NCBI GenBank assembly: GCA_030147525.1
Contig: JASBVF010000008.1
Location: forward strand, 90,357-131,195
DNA: 40,839 bases
DNA from: Bacteroidota bacterium
Lineage (GTDB): Bacteria > Bacteroidota > Bacteroidia > Chitinophagales > Saprospiraceae
Reading direction: 5' to 3'
Within the stretch, counting starts at the first letter, position 1; each line of letters opens with the position of its first letter. Both the position numbers and the translations under genes were made by a program. This document shows positions 23,067 to 32,500 of the stretch, piece by piece. The notes beneath the pieces were generated by a model. It saw only the letters and a program-made list of their open reading frames with translations. It was not told the DNA's origin and did not search any database.

Positions 23067-24838
23067 AGTTCTTTTGTTCTCTCCGCCACGATTTCTTTCA
23101 GGTCCGTCTCATTTTGAGCGAACTGCTCCGACTCGAATTCCGAGTAGTTCATTTGGCGGAGTTTGTCAATGATTCTTTTATAAAATGGCTGCACCTCCTC
23201 GAAAGAGTCGAATTCGAACGGCGCATCCACGACTTCCATAATTTTATCCACCATGTAGCGCTGGCGGCTCAGCGGCGTGCGGGCATCTGTTTTATCAAAA
23301 GCATCCTGCTGCAGCAGCACGGCATCCACAACTTCTGATTTCCAGAAAGTGAGGTGGTAGTCCACCGATACGCTGTCGTCGCCGAGGATGTTGATTTGCT
23401 CCGAGGCTTCCTTGCCACGAAGCAGGATGTTTTTCAGCCGGTTCACTTTGTCTACCCACTCGGGAGAGATGGCTTCGGCCAGCGTTTTTTGCAGTTCGGG
23501 ATATTCCAGGTATTTCGAGTAGCTGTCGATCGGGTCGATGGCCGGGTAGCGCTTGCTGTCGGCCCGCTGCTGGGAGAGAGCGTAGAAGCACCGGGCCGCT
23601 TTTTTCGTCGATTCGGTCACCGGTTCTTTCAGGTTACCACCCGCCGGCGACACCGTACCGATGAACGTGATGGAGCCGGTTTTACCATTATTTAAGTAAA
23701 CGAAACCTGCACGGGCGTAAAAATTGGACACGATGGCCGGAAGATCCATCGGGAAGGCATCGGGGCCGGGGAGTTCCTCCATCCGGTTCGACATTTCACG
23801 CAGAGCCTGCGCCCAGCGGGAAGTAGAGTCGGCCAGCATCAGCACTTTGTGGCCCATCGAACGGTAGTACTCGGCGATGGTCATGGCGCAGTAAACGGAG
23901 GCTTCACGGGCAGCCACCGGCATGTTCGACGTGTTGGCGATGATGGTGGTGCGCTCCATGAGTTTCCGGCCCGTCCAGGGGTCGTCGAGTTCGGGGAATT
24001 CGGTGAAAAGTTCGACCACCTCGTTGGCCCGTTCGCCACAGGCGGCCATGATCACGATGTCGGCTTCGGCTTGTTTTGAAATGGCCTGCTGCATTACGGT
24101 TTTACCGCTGCCAAACGGGCCGGGGATGAAGCCGGTACCGCCTTCCACCATCGGGTTGAGGGTGTCGATGATGCGCACGCCTGTTTCCAGCAATTTAAAA
24201 GGCCGGGGCTTGTTGCGGTAAGCTTTCACGGCTTTTTTCACCGGCCAGCGCTGGATCATGGTCACCGTTGTTTCCCGGTTGTGATCGTCCAGCAACGTGG
24301 CCATCGTTTCATCCGGTAAATATTCACCGCTTGCCGCCACATTTTTTACGGTGAAACGCCCCTGGAGCGTGAACGGCACCATGATGCGGTGCGCAATGCC
24401 GTTTTCATCCACCTCTCCGAGCCAGTCGCCGGCCACGACCCGATCGCCGGCCTTGGCGATGGGTTGGAACGACCATTTTTTCTTCAGGTCGATGGTGGAA
24501 GTGTATTCGCCCCGGCGCAGGAAAACTCCGGTCATCGTGTCGAGGTCGTTCATCAGGCCGTCGTAGTTGCGGGACAGCAGGCCCGGGCCTAGCGTGGCTT
24601 CGAGCATGTGGCCCGTGAACTCGACGCTGGAGCCGGGTTGCAGGCCCCGGGTGCTTTCAAAAACCTGCACGTAAGCCTGGTCGCCGAGGGCTTTGATGAC
24701 TTCCGCCATGAGGCGAACACCCTGGTGAACGATGTAACAGATTTCGTTTTGGGCGAAAGGCCCGTCAGCCTGAACGATAACGAGGTTGGCGATGATGCCA
24801 GTAACTTTTCCGGTGGTCCGGCTTTGCTCGGTACTCAT
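23063..24838 (-). CDS. ntpA: V-type ATPase catalytic subunit A
   Basis: A 591-residue catalytic subunit hydrolysing (or making) ATP. Walker A GPFGSGKT is at residues 240-247, the catalytic glutamate E269 is in ACGERANEV, and the extra non-homologous region typical of A subunits covers about residues 110-190. LADSTSRWAQALREMSNRME is a family signature. Length is typical (about 580-600). Its start codon overlaps the DUF2764 stop by 4 bp (ATGA), indicating translational coupling. Confidence 0.97.
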   Translation of the reverse strand: MSTEQSRTTGKVTGIIANLVIVQADGPFAQNEICYIVHQGVRLMAEVIKALGDQAYVQVFESTRGLQPGSSVEFTGHMLEATLGPGLLSRNYDGLMNDLDTMTGVFLRRGEYTSTIDLKKKWSFQPIAKAGDRVVAGDWLGEVDENGIAHRIMVPFTLQGRFTVKNVAASGEYLPDETMATLLDDHNRETTVTMIQRWPVKKAVKAYRNKPRPFKLLETGVRIIDTLNPMVEGGTGFIPGPFGSGKTVMQQAISKQAEADIVIMAACGERANEVVELFTEFPELDDPWTGRKLMERTTIIANTSNMPVAAREASVYCAMTIAEYYRSMGHKVLMLADSTSRWAQALREMSNRMEELPGPDAFPMDLPAIVSNFYARAGFVYLNNGKTGSITFIGTVSPAGGNLKEPVTESTKKAARCFYALSQQRADSKRYPAIDPIDSYSKYLEYPELQKTLAEAISPEWVDKVNRLKNILLRGKEASEQINILGDDSVSVDYHLTFWKSEVVDAVLLQQDAFDKTDARTPLSRQRYMVDKIMEVVDAPFEFDSFEEVQPFYKRIIDKLRQMNYSEFESEQFAQNETDLKEIVAERTKEL

Positions 24839-25668
24839 ATTTCAAATTCTTTTGAAAAGTCAAAACTGTGTTCCAGGACCTCGATTTTTTGCTTGAAAAT
24901 TTCCCTGCCGTCGTCCGGGTCGAGGTTCGACCAGCGCTCGAAGCTGATGAGTTTCAGCAGGAATCCAAGTATTTTATCGATGGTGAAATAATTGAACGTG
25001 TTGAGCTCGTCGATTTGCGACCATTTCAGTTGCGTGATGGTGCGCTCCCGGTCGAGGATGTCGGTTTGCTCTTCGATTTTGAGCAGTTTTTCGAGGTAGG
25101 GGTATTCGTTGGCCAGGCCAAAATCACGGGCGTGGCTCTTGCGGATGGCCTCCGTCACGTCATTTTTGCCGATGAGTTGGCCGTCGAGCGGCAGTCCGTA
25201 GCGGCGGGCGCTGATGGCAGTCAGGATGTTTTTCAGGTCCCGTTCGAAGGTGAACCAGGCTTTCAGGAAATCTTCCGTTTGCCCGATGACGTGGTCGTAG
25301 TAAAGCTGGGTGAGCTGGTTTTCCCAACTCATGCCACTGACGAGCGGCGCATCTTCCCGGAATGCGGTGTGAAAAACTTTCAGGTAGTCCGGCAAACCCA
25401 CAGCGGCGTCTTCCATGCCCTGGTCCTGCTGTTCGGGTGAGAATTTACCCATGGGATCCCAGGGGGCATCTGTTTTTTGCAGGAGGTTCAGCAGGTTTTG
25501 ATTGTCGAAACGGAGGAAGAGCATTTCCACCAGCTGAAAATCTTCGGGGTGGAGGAATTGCCGTAGTTCTTCCTTAAAACCGGCGACTTTCAGTGCGACT
25601 TTGCTCTGCCCGATGACGATGTCGGGCAGCCCTGCGACGAGGTAGTGGTATTCCCGTTTGTTATTCAT
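24835..25668 (-). CDS. DUF2764 V-type ATPase operon protein (presumed subunit C equivalent)
   Basis: A 277-residue helical, soluble protein of the DUF2764 family, recognised by YHYLVAGLPDIVIG at the N-terminus and its invariable place between subunits E and A. Bacteroidota, Chlamydiae and spirochaete V-ATPase operons lack a recognisable subunit C gene at this point, so this protein is presumed to take the place of subunit C, the link between central shaft and rotor ring (inference from position and size). ATGA overlaps with both neighbours imply tight co-expression. Confidence 0.88.
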   Translation of the reverse strand: MNNKREYHYLVAGLPDIVIGQSKVALKVAGFKEELRQFLHPEDFQLVEMLFLRFDNQNLLNLLQKTDAPWDPMGKFSPEQQDQGMEDAAVGLPDYLKVFHTAFREDAPLVSGMSWENQLTQLYYDHVIGQTEDFLKAWFTFERDLKNILTAISARRYGLPLDGQLIGKNDVTEAIRKSHARDFGLANEYPYLEKLLKIEEQTDILDRERTITQLKWSQIDELNTFNYFTIDKILGFLLKLISFERWSNLDPDDGREIFKQKIEVLEHSFDFSKEFEI

Positions 25669-26282
25669 TTGTTCCCGAAAAGCAGTTCGACGGTTTTGGG
25701 CCTGAGGTACTCCCGGAAGAGATTGTCAAAATCTTTTTCAGAAAAAGACACCACGTAGCTGCCATCGGCCGGGCCGATGCGGAAGCCGCTTTCGATACTT
25801 TTGCTGAAATGAAGTTCCAGTCCTTTATCTAATTGCTCTTTCACTTCGGTTTGCAGGTAAACGTCGAGGTTTCCCTTAATATCCTCAGGCAGGATCAGAG
25901 AAAGGTCAGCATTGGTTTGACCGTTTTGGCTCCAGTTTTTGACCGCAATCTCGATGACCCTTTTTAAAAAATCCTGATCCTGAATGGCTTTATTAAGGGG
26001 GACTGCGTTGGCCTGAAACGTGACGATGTTGGCAATTTCCTGCTTCAGGGCACTGATGGCCTGCCGGGCAGAAAGACGGATTTCGGACGTGACATTATTC
26101 TTCAATTCGTCCGCTTCTTTTTGTGCCTGCTCTTGAATGCTCTGGGCATTTTTTTGAGCTTCCGCCACCATCGCCTCTGCCTTTTTACGGGCTTCCGCAA
26201 GGATCTCCGAGGCTTCCTTCCGGGCCTTCCCGACACCTTCGTCGTATATTTTTTTAGTAAGCAAATGAAGTTTGTCTTCCAT
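25665..26282 (-). CDS. ntpE: V-type ATPase subunit E (peripheral stalk)
   Basis: A 205-residue peripheral-stalk subunit. Residues about 15-80 are a long alanine- and lysine-rich helix (GKARKEASEILAEARKKAEA) that would pair with a second stalk chain; the C-terminal part (about 100-205) is the globular domain that grips the head, with GSYVVSFSEKDFDNLF and YLRPKTVELLFG at the end. First gene of the seven-gene operon. No gene for its usual coiled-coil partner (subunit G/H) or for subunit F is present nearby. Confidence 0.92.
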   Translation of the reverse strand: MEDKLHLLTKKIYDEGVGKARKEASEILAEARKKAEAMVAEAQKNAQSIQEQAQKEADELKNNVTSEIRLSARQAISALKQEIANIVTFQANAVPLNKAIQDQDFLKRVIEIAVKNWSQNGQTNADLSLILPEDIKGNLDVYLQTEVKEQLDKGLELHFSKSIESGFRIGPADGSYVVSFSEKDFDNLFREYLRPKTVELLFGNK

Positions 26283-26353
26283 GGATAATTTCTATTGCGT
26301 TGACACTTTTTTTAATCGGCGCTAAAGGTAAGAGGATAGCAAGTTCCGCTCAG

Positions 26354-26399
26354 GTTATTTTTTCATTAAAAAGGATGATTTTTTTCACGAAAAAATAAC
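26354..26399 (-). terminator. Inverted repeat between DMT transporter and V-ATPase operon
   Basis: GTTATTTTTTC (26354-26364) and GAAAAAATAAC (26389-26399) form an 11-bp perfect stem around a T/A-rich interior. It lies 25 bp past the DMT transporter stop and 70 bp upstream of ntpE, so it probably separates the two transcription units. The stem is A/T-rich and the call as a terminator is tentative. Confidence 0.5.
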
Positions 26400-26423
26400 T
26401 GAGAATAATGCAAAGGGGCGCTT

Positions 26424-27332
26424 TCAGGCATTTTGGCCGTTTCGGCGGGATATTTTTACGGACAGCCTGTTCAAAAACGGATAGCTGAATACCACGACCA
26501 TGATGAGCACCACGCCCCAGTAAAATCCGGGGGACAATTCCTTGTTTTCTTTTAAAATGATCCAGGCGAGGAAGATGCCGTACACCGGCTCGAGGTTGAC
26601 TGTCAGGGTGGAAGCGAAAGCGGTGAGGTGTTTCAATGCCCGAAGGGACAGCACCCAGGTTAGCGTGGTGCAGAGCAAAGCCAGCACGAGCAGCAGGGCC
26701 AGGTCCTGCAGCGAGGGTATCAGGGAAGCATTGGGCTCCATTTGAAAATAGAATGGCATTACCAGGCTGAGCAGCACCCATGCGCTCGTCATTTCAATAA
26801 AAGTAATGCTGAAGGGCTCGGCATTTTGTATCCATTTTTTATTCAAAATACTGAACACCGCAGCCAGCAGGGCCGAAGTCAGCCCGACCCAGATGCCGGC
26901 ATGCATGGATACATCCACACTTTCCACCACGAGCGCCATGCCTGGAATGACGAGAAAACCCAGCAGAATTTCAATCCATTTCACCCGGGTGCGGATGATG
27001 AGCGGCTCGATGATGGCGGTGAAAAAGGAACAGGTGGCCATGCAGACCAGGGTGATGGAAGCATTGGAAAGTTTGATGGCACCGAAAAAGGTAAGCCAGT
27101 GCAGCCCGGTCAGCGAACCGACGAAAGCAAACTGCAGGATGGAGCGGCGGGTAAGCTTTTTCATTGCCTTGCCAAGGCGAATGATAAAAATCAGGCTGAA
27201 ACTTGTGATCAAAACCCGCCACCACACCAGCGCCAGTGCCGAGAGTTGGATGACATCTCCCAGAATCGCTGTGAACCCCCAGAGGAAAACAGCGATGTGA
27301 AGTTCAAGGTAAGCACGTTTGGTTGGCTCCAT
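26424..27332 (-). CDS. EamA/DMT-family permease
   Basis: A 302-residue inner-membrane protein with ten predicted helices arranged as two EamA repeats (about residues 8-140 and 150-285). The family hallmark NLEPVYGIFLAWIILKE lies near residue 245, and the first-repeat counterpart is ATCSFFTAIIEPLIIR. DMT permeases export or import small metabolites such as amino acids; the substrate cannot be predicted. Same strand as the V-ATPase operon but separated by 141 bp with an inverted repeat. Divergent from the peroxiredoxin gene. Confidence 0.93.
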   Translation of the reverse strand: MEPTKRAYLELHIAVFLWGFTAILGDVIQLSALALVWWRVLITSFSLIFIIRLGKAMKKLTRRSILQFAFVGSLTGLHWLTFFGAIKLSNASITLVCMATCSFFTAIIEPLIIRTRVKWIEILLGFLVIPGMALVVESVDVSMHAGIWVGLTSALLAAVFSILNKKWIQNAEPFSITFIEMTSAWVLLSLVMPFYFQMEPNASLIPSLQDLALLLVLALLCTTLTWVLSLRALKHLTAFASTLTVNLEPVYGIFLAWIILKENKELSPGFYWGVVLIMVVVFSYPFLNRLSVKISRRNGQNA

Positions 27333-27460
27333 TTTTAGCGTTGGATTAAGCTTTCGCCCACATTTGCCACGGATTTTTAACGCCGCAAAAAAACAAAATT
27401 GAGATTGCTTTGTCTTGGATTGTTGAAAAAATCAAATTGAAAGCCATCTGTTAACTTTTT

Positions 27461-27484
27461 CACTCAATCACTTAACCACTCAAT
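27461..27484. repeat. Octamer word repeat upstream of peroxiredoxin gene
   Basis: Three octamers in a row: CACTCAAT, CACTTAAC, CACTCAAT, ending 11 bp before the peroxiredoxin start codon, within the probable leader. No complementary arm. Same design as the element at 9460-9491. Confidence 0.55.
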
Positions 27485-27495
27485 TTCAAAAAATT

Positions 27496-27975
27496 ATGGC
27501 ACTTAAAGCAGGCGACAAAGCTCCATCTTTCAAGCTTTTCAACTCCGAAAAAAAGGAAGTTGCTCTCGAAGACTTCAAAGGTAAAAACGTGGTACTCCTG
27601 TTTTACCCACAAGCATTTACCAGTGTATGCACGGCAGAGTTGTGCAGTACCCGTGACGACATCGCTTTCTACCAGGAGCTCAATGCCGAGGTATTGGCAA
27701 TATCCGTTGACTCCGTTTTTACGCTTGAAAAGTTCAAAGCAGAACAAAAACTGAACTTCCACCTGCTGTCTGATTTCAACAAAGAAGTGTCCAGAGCATA
27801 CGATTCGCTGTACGAAGATTGGATTTTAAATATGAAAGGAGTTTCGAAGCGGGCAGCTTTCGTTATTGACGAAGAAGGAATTATTCGATACGCCGAAGTT
27901 TTGGACAATCCGGGGAATTTGCCGAACTTTGGGGCCGTCAAAGAATCGCTTAACAGTTTGAGCCAAGCAGCTTAA
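27496..27975 (+). CDS. Peroxiredoxin (AhpC/TSA, BCP/AhpE-like)
   Basis: A 159-residue thiol peroxidase reducing H2O2 and organic hydroperoxides. The peroxidatic cysteine C45 sits in FYPQAFTSVCTAELCSTRDD. C50, five residues later, is where BCP-type enzymes carry their resolving cysteine. KRAAFVIDEEGIIRYAEVL near residue 115 is the conserved C-terminal core with the active-site arginine region. Length fits the BCP/AhpE groups. clpS follows after 35 bp on the same strand and both precede one terminator, so they are probably co-transcribed. Confidence 0.94.
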   Translation: MALKAGDKAPSFKLFNSEKKEVALEDFKGKNVVLLFYPQAFTSVCTAELCSTRDDIAFYQELNAEVLAISVDSVFTLEKFKAEQKLNFHLLSDFNKEVSRAYDSLYEDWILNMKGVSKRAAFVIDEEGIIRYAEVLDNPGNLPNFGAVKESLNSLSQAA

Positions 27976-28010
27976 ATTGCTCAGAGCTTTAAACCAATTT
28001 CAATTTAGTC

Positions 28011-28319
28011 ATGCCCACAAATCCCTTTTTTGAAGAAGATATTGACGTTTTACTGGAAGAAGAAGTGACCGATGACACCGGTACCGGTGAAGTCTCGCAG
28101 CTAATTGTTTACAACGACGACTTCAATACCTTCGATTGGGTGATTAAAAGCTTCACGGAAGTTCTCAAGCATACTTCCGAACAAGCTGAGCAGCTTGCTG
28201 TCATCATCCACACTAAAGGTAAAGCAACGGTCAAGACCGCTCCGTTCCGGGAGCTGCGTCCAAAAAAAGATGCCCTCGTCGAACGAGGCCTTTCTGCAGT
28301 TATTGAAGAAGGTAGCTAA
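28011..28319 (+). CDS. clpS: ClpS-like Clp protease adaptor
   Basis: A 102-residue adaptor that delivers N-degron substrates to ClpA/ClpC. After an acidic flexible N-terminus (about 28 residues) comes the ClpS core: LIVYNDDFNTFDWVIKSFTE with the NDD of the substrate pocket, HTSEQAEQLAVIIHTKGKA, then FRELRPKKDALVERGLSAVI. The D-F-N-T-F-D form is typical for Bacteroidota ClpS. It follows the peroxiredoxin gene; no clpA is nearby. A terminator lies 32 bp past the stop. Confidence 0.93.
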   Translation: MPTNPFFEEDIDVLLEEEVTDDTGTGEVSQLIVYNDDFNTFDWVIKSFTEVLKHTSEQAEQLAVIIHTKGKATVKTAPFRELRPKKDALVERGLSAVIEEGS

Positions 28320-28351
28320 AGTTCATGAGGATTAGAAATTTCTGAATCGAG

Positions 28352-28388
28352 CGAGCAAAGAATTGATTTTCCTTGCTCGTTTTTTTTT
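28352..28388 (+). terminator. Rho-independent terminator after clpS
   Basis: CGAGCAAAG (28352-28360) pairs with CCTTGCTCG (28371-28379) across a 10-nt loop, with one mismatched or wobble position, and is followed by nine T residues. Strong plus-strand terminator for the peroxiredoxin-clpS unit. Confidence 0.85.
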
Positions 28389-28406
28389 GACAATTCCCTG
28401 TCGTCC

Positions 28407-29492
28407 TTATTTCACAATTACTCTCTCCGCCGAACGCCCGTATTTTGAATAGAAAACCAGCAGGTAAATCCCTTTTTGCAAGTCGTTCGGCAAATCAAAA
28501 ACTGACGCTCCCGCTTCATTCAACGCCAATGCTTTTATCTGCTTTCCGTTTAAATCGAGCAACCGGATTTCGGTAGCATCACGAGCGGCGCCGCTGATCG
28601 TCAGGGCTTGGCCGGGGCGAGCCGGGTTAGGCGCCACCGTTAGTTTTCCGGCAGCTTCCTCATTGTTGAACTGCACCACTTTCACCATGGAGTAATCAAA
28701 CCGGCCGTCGAAATCGACTTGGCGAAGCCGGTAGTAATTTTCACCCAACATTGGTTTTTCATCTAAAAAAAAGTACTCACTGGCATTGCTGGTCGTGCCA
28801 TTACCTTCCACAAAGCCGATCATTTCCCAATCGCTGCCGTCGGCGCTGCGTTCTATTTCAAAGCCGTCGTTGTTTTGTTCAGAGTCGGTTTGCCAGGTAA
28901 GGAGAATATCACGCTGGCGGGTATGCACCTCAAATTTACTCAGCTCCACGGGCAGGGCAGCAGCTGTGGTATTGACAGAAAAAAACAGGTCCTGGTTAGG
29001 CTGTTCTACACCATTCTGGTAAAGCTTGCCGCCAGTGTACAGGTCCCCTGTCGTACTTTTTAAAAGATTCAGAAATGAACCACTGGTGCCGGGAATAGTA
29101 ATTTGAAAAGTATAAACCGCACCCGGTAAAAATACCTGGCTGGAGTTTACTGGCATCACTGACGGAGTTAGGTTTCCCTGATCGTTGAGGTTCACAGCCC
29201 CGGAGTAAATTTCTGTCCCACCGGTGCCTTCGCCTTCAAATATCTTCAGTGTCGCATCCGTGTGAGAGGAGGTGCTGTACACCGTGATGGAACCAATATT
29301 TACATTTCCGCATGCCGAAATGGTAGTGAACGACTGTGCTACATCCGTAATATTGGGTGTCTGCGTTGTCGTTCCGGTAACAAACATATTGGCAGGATTA
29401 CACTGCGAAAAAGCGGGTTGCATCCAACCAACGAGACCTGAAATTATCAAAAACACAGAAAGCCTCAGCCAAAAAGGGGGGTGGGTAATCAT
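28407..29492 (-). CDS. Secreted protein with T9SS C-terminal sorting domain
   Basis: A 361-residue exported protein from the ATG at 29492, just before its signal peptide (WLRLSVFLIISGLVGWM, cleavage after AFS); ATG 29525 would add 11 residues. Residues about 30-180 are a beta-rich domain of unknown function (TDATLKIFEGEGTGGTEIYS). A fibronectin-like stretch common in Bacteroidota surface proteins follows (LPVELSKFEVHTRQRDILLT, then EQNNDGFEIERSADGSDWEM and YYRLRQVDFDGRFDYS). The last 75 residues are a type A T9SS tail (VAPNPARPGQALTISG ... KGIYLLVFYSKYG). Downstream of the M36 peptidase gene but behind a terminator. Function unknown. Confidence 0.85.
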   Translation of the reverse strand: MITHPPFWLRLSVFLIISGLVGWMQPAFSQCNPANMFVTGTTTQTPNITDVAQSFTTISACGNVNIGSITVYSTSSHTDATLKIFEGEGTGGTEIYSGAVNLNDQGNLTPSVMPVNSSQVFLPGAVYTFQITIPGTSGSFLNLLKSTTGDLYTGGKLYQNGVEQPNQDLFFSVNTTAAALPVELSKFEVHTRQRDILLTWQTDSEQNNDGFEIERSADGSDWEMIGFVEGNGTTSNASEYFFLDEKPMLGENYYRLRQVDFDGRFDYSMVKVVQFNNEEAAGKLTVAPNPARPGQALTISGAARDATEIRLLDLNGKQIKALALNEAGASVFDLPNDLQKGIYLLVFYSKYGRSAERVIVK

Positions 29493-29538
29493 CGTTGTTT
29501 CTTTTGGATTAATAGTGTTTGACAAAAGGTTTTCAGGG

Positions 29539-29580
29539 AAAATGAGGCTGTACCATCCGTTGCGAATGGTACAGCCTCAT
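29539..29580 (-). terminator. Terminator after the M36 metallopeptidase gene
   Basis: A perfect 15-bp stem, ATGAGGCTGTACCAT (29542-29556) with its reverse complement at 29566-29580, loop of 9 nt. On the minus strand it is followed by a short U-run. It begins 11 bp past the peptidase stop codon. Confidence 0.8.
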
Positions 29581-29590
29581 CGTTGGGAGC

Positions 29591-32500
29591 TTAGTTCCGC
29601 TCCACCATCACCTTCACGGTTTGCATATTCAAATCATCCCTTACGCTGATCCAGTACATGCCCGTGGGCAGGTCTGATGAATTCAGTGAAATAACCGGGT
29701 TGATTTCGTCTGCTGCAAAGGTTTGACGCTGAACGATTTGTCCCTGCGTGTTCATCACGTTGAGTTGAACATCGCCGCTGAGCTCGCCTTCCAGCTGCAG
29801 GTTGATCACATCCCTGGCAGGATTTGGGTAAGCTGTAATTTTCAGGTCGCTGCGCAATGCGTTGGTAAACTGCGGCTGCGTCGCACCATTGCCCGCAGGG
29901 GCACCTAAATTCTGACCCGGAGCCACTACCAGCGTGGAAACTGAAGAAGAGCCGGTTTCACCCAAAGCAGTGACAAAGGAAGCCGTGTTGTTCACGACGG
30001 TAATGTTGTTGCCAATCACCACATCATCAACATACCAACCCACACCCGGAGTGGCTACATCGGAGCTGAAGCGGAAACGAATGGTCACCTGTTGGCCGTT
30101 GAACGGACTGAGGTTAACGATGGTCTGAATCCAGCCGTTGCTGCTGCCGCCGAAGGCAAAACCGTTGATGAGCGGATTGTTGGCCAACGGAATAAAATCA
30201 TTGTAGCCATTCTGGATCATCTGCGGGCCGAGGTCGTACCAGGTGATACCGCCGTCGTTGGTTATTTCAACACGGCCACCGTCAAAACCTGATTCCGTGT
30301 CAAATTTGTGCCAGAAGCGCAACTGCGAACCGGAGTTGAGTGTCACAGGACTGGCAATTTCGAGCGTTTGATTGCTAAAATTGTCAGGATCGGCTGCGAA
30401 CCAGGAGAAGTTTCCGCTCTTCGAATCCGTATCCGTGTAATTCCAGATATCTACCCCCTGCGAGAAGGTCCACTGGTTGATACCATCTTCCATGTTATCG
30501 GCAAACAGCAGGTTGGAAGTCGTGGAGGTGTTCACGGTGACGCTGAACGTGTAGTTTTTCGTTTGGCCCGGCGCCAGGCTCGTAGCCGGGAAGGTTACGA
30601 CGTTGCCTACCAACGAACCGCCATGGCTGGCAGAACCACTCACGTAGCTCGTTCCGGCAGGAATCGGGTCGGTCACGACCACACCATGCGCCGTTACTCC
30701 GCCAAGGTTGGATACGCTCAGCGTGTACGTCAGATTCTGTCCATTACCGATTTGCGCAGGAGCAGACTTCACGATTTTCACATTGGGCAGACAGCTCGGC
30801 GGCATGTCGAACGCCTCGATTTCATCGCCTCTGGAATTGGTGCCGCTCACAGCGCTGAAGCCCATGCCACGCTTTGCGAAAGCTGCCCAGATGAGGCACT
30901 GGTTCGCACCGCCGGTGAGCGCCTGATCGGCAGCGAGGATAGCGTCACGGCTTTGGAGGAAAGTCGGTCCGCAAGGCTGCATTTTCAGACCGTCAATCAC
31001 CAGCTGAAGGGCAAGTACGTTGCCTTTGCTCAGGTTGCCGCTGTTGATATTTGTATCGTAACCGTAGGCATCGATCAGGTTCCAGGTCATCTCCCAGAGT
31101 GCTGTTGCAAAAACGAAACCTACGCCGTGCGGCACACTGATTTCAGGATTGTTGATATCGCCGTAAGTGTAGCTGTTTACGCTAATGTTCGTGGAATATT
31201 TCGCCGGGCGAATACCCGTACCAGTTATTGGTTGGTCAAAAACGTAAGATCCAACGCCTCTTCCTTCTGCGCCAATAGTGGCAATGGTTGCCGGATTCAT
31301 GGTAAGCATGAGGCCGAAGTAATCGCTCCAGCCTTCACCGGCCTGCTCCTGGCCGCTCAGGCAGTTCGTGCCCGGGCCACCGGTCAGACGGATGGAAATT
31401 CCGTGGCCGTATTCGTGGGTGATGATGCCGTTGTCAAGGTCGCCATCTTTCATCGGCGGAGCCGGGGTCAGGCGCCGAAGCGACGTGGTCACACTGCCGA
31501 GTGCGATTTCATCTTTCAGTTCGAGACCGTCCTCGAAGCTGATCATGGCAGCAGGAATCAGAATGGCGTTGCCTGTTTCATCGCCACCCATAGCGATAGG
31601 GTCAGCGCCTGGGATGTTGTTGGCAACGATGACGCCGATGGCCCCGCCCATTTGTGCACCCATCACTTTTTCAATAAAAGTACAGTCGCCCCGGTCGATG
31701 AGGACGATTTTGCCCTGCACGTTGTTGTTCGGAGGCAGACCGACGCCGGCGCCGGTTCCGCAACCACATGGATTGCAGGAGGAGGCTGAGTTTTGATTGG
31801 CCTCAACGATCACCAGTTCGCCAGTCACGCCGGTCGTGGTAATCTCTGCACCAAAAGCGGCAGGGATACCGATGAAACTCACGCCGCCACTCGGGTAGGT
31901 CGAAGAGTTTTCAATGTGAACCACCTCGGCAGGTTGGTTGCTCGTCCAGAGATACATCTGCATGCGGCCGGGCACACCGTCGGGGAGGGTGAGGAAATTG
32001 GCGTTGTTGGTTCCACCCCCGTCCTGCGCTTCAGCCATCACAGCATCGCCGCCGACACCGCCTTTGCCCAGGTTGTTGAATTGAAAATTACCGGCTGCTT
32101 CCGTGAAACCATAACCGTACATCACATCGTGGATGTAGTTGTTCCAAAAAAACAGGTTCGTCACGGCTGCATTGGTGTAGGTGCCGGGTTGCTGGCTCAG
32201 GTTGAGCGGAAAGTCGAAAAACAAAGTCTGACCAGGCAAGCCGCCGAGCGGTGAGGTGCCGGCGTTTGCGCCAAGTTTATCTTCGTAGGCATGTACGTTA
32301 TTGCCTTTGGTAATAGCATAGCTGACATTTCCGTCATAGTGCCAGCCAAAAGGTGATGCGACCGGATCGCCGCTGGTATTCACCAGAGTCCGGTTACCGT
32401 GGTTCGGAGTTTCGACAGGTGCATTGTACACCCGGTAAAAATTTCCGGCCAACATGGAATTTTCACCAAAAACAGTTCTGATGTTTTCATTTTCTTGAGA

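Noticed and set aside
30308-31789. Long plus-strand open frame (493 codons) antisense to the M36 peptidase
   Set aside because: It lies fully inside the well-supported metallopeptidase gene on the other strand, is rich in R, H and V as expected for a shadow frame, and has no recognisable domain.
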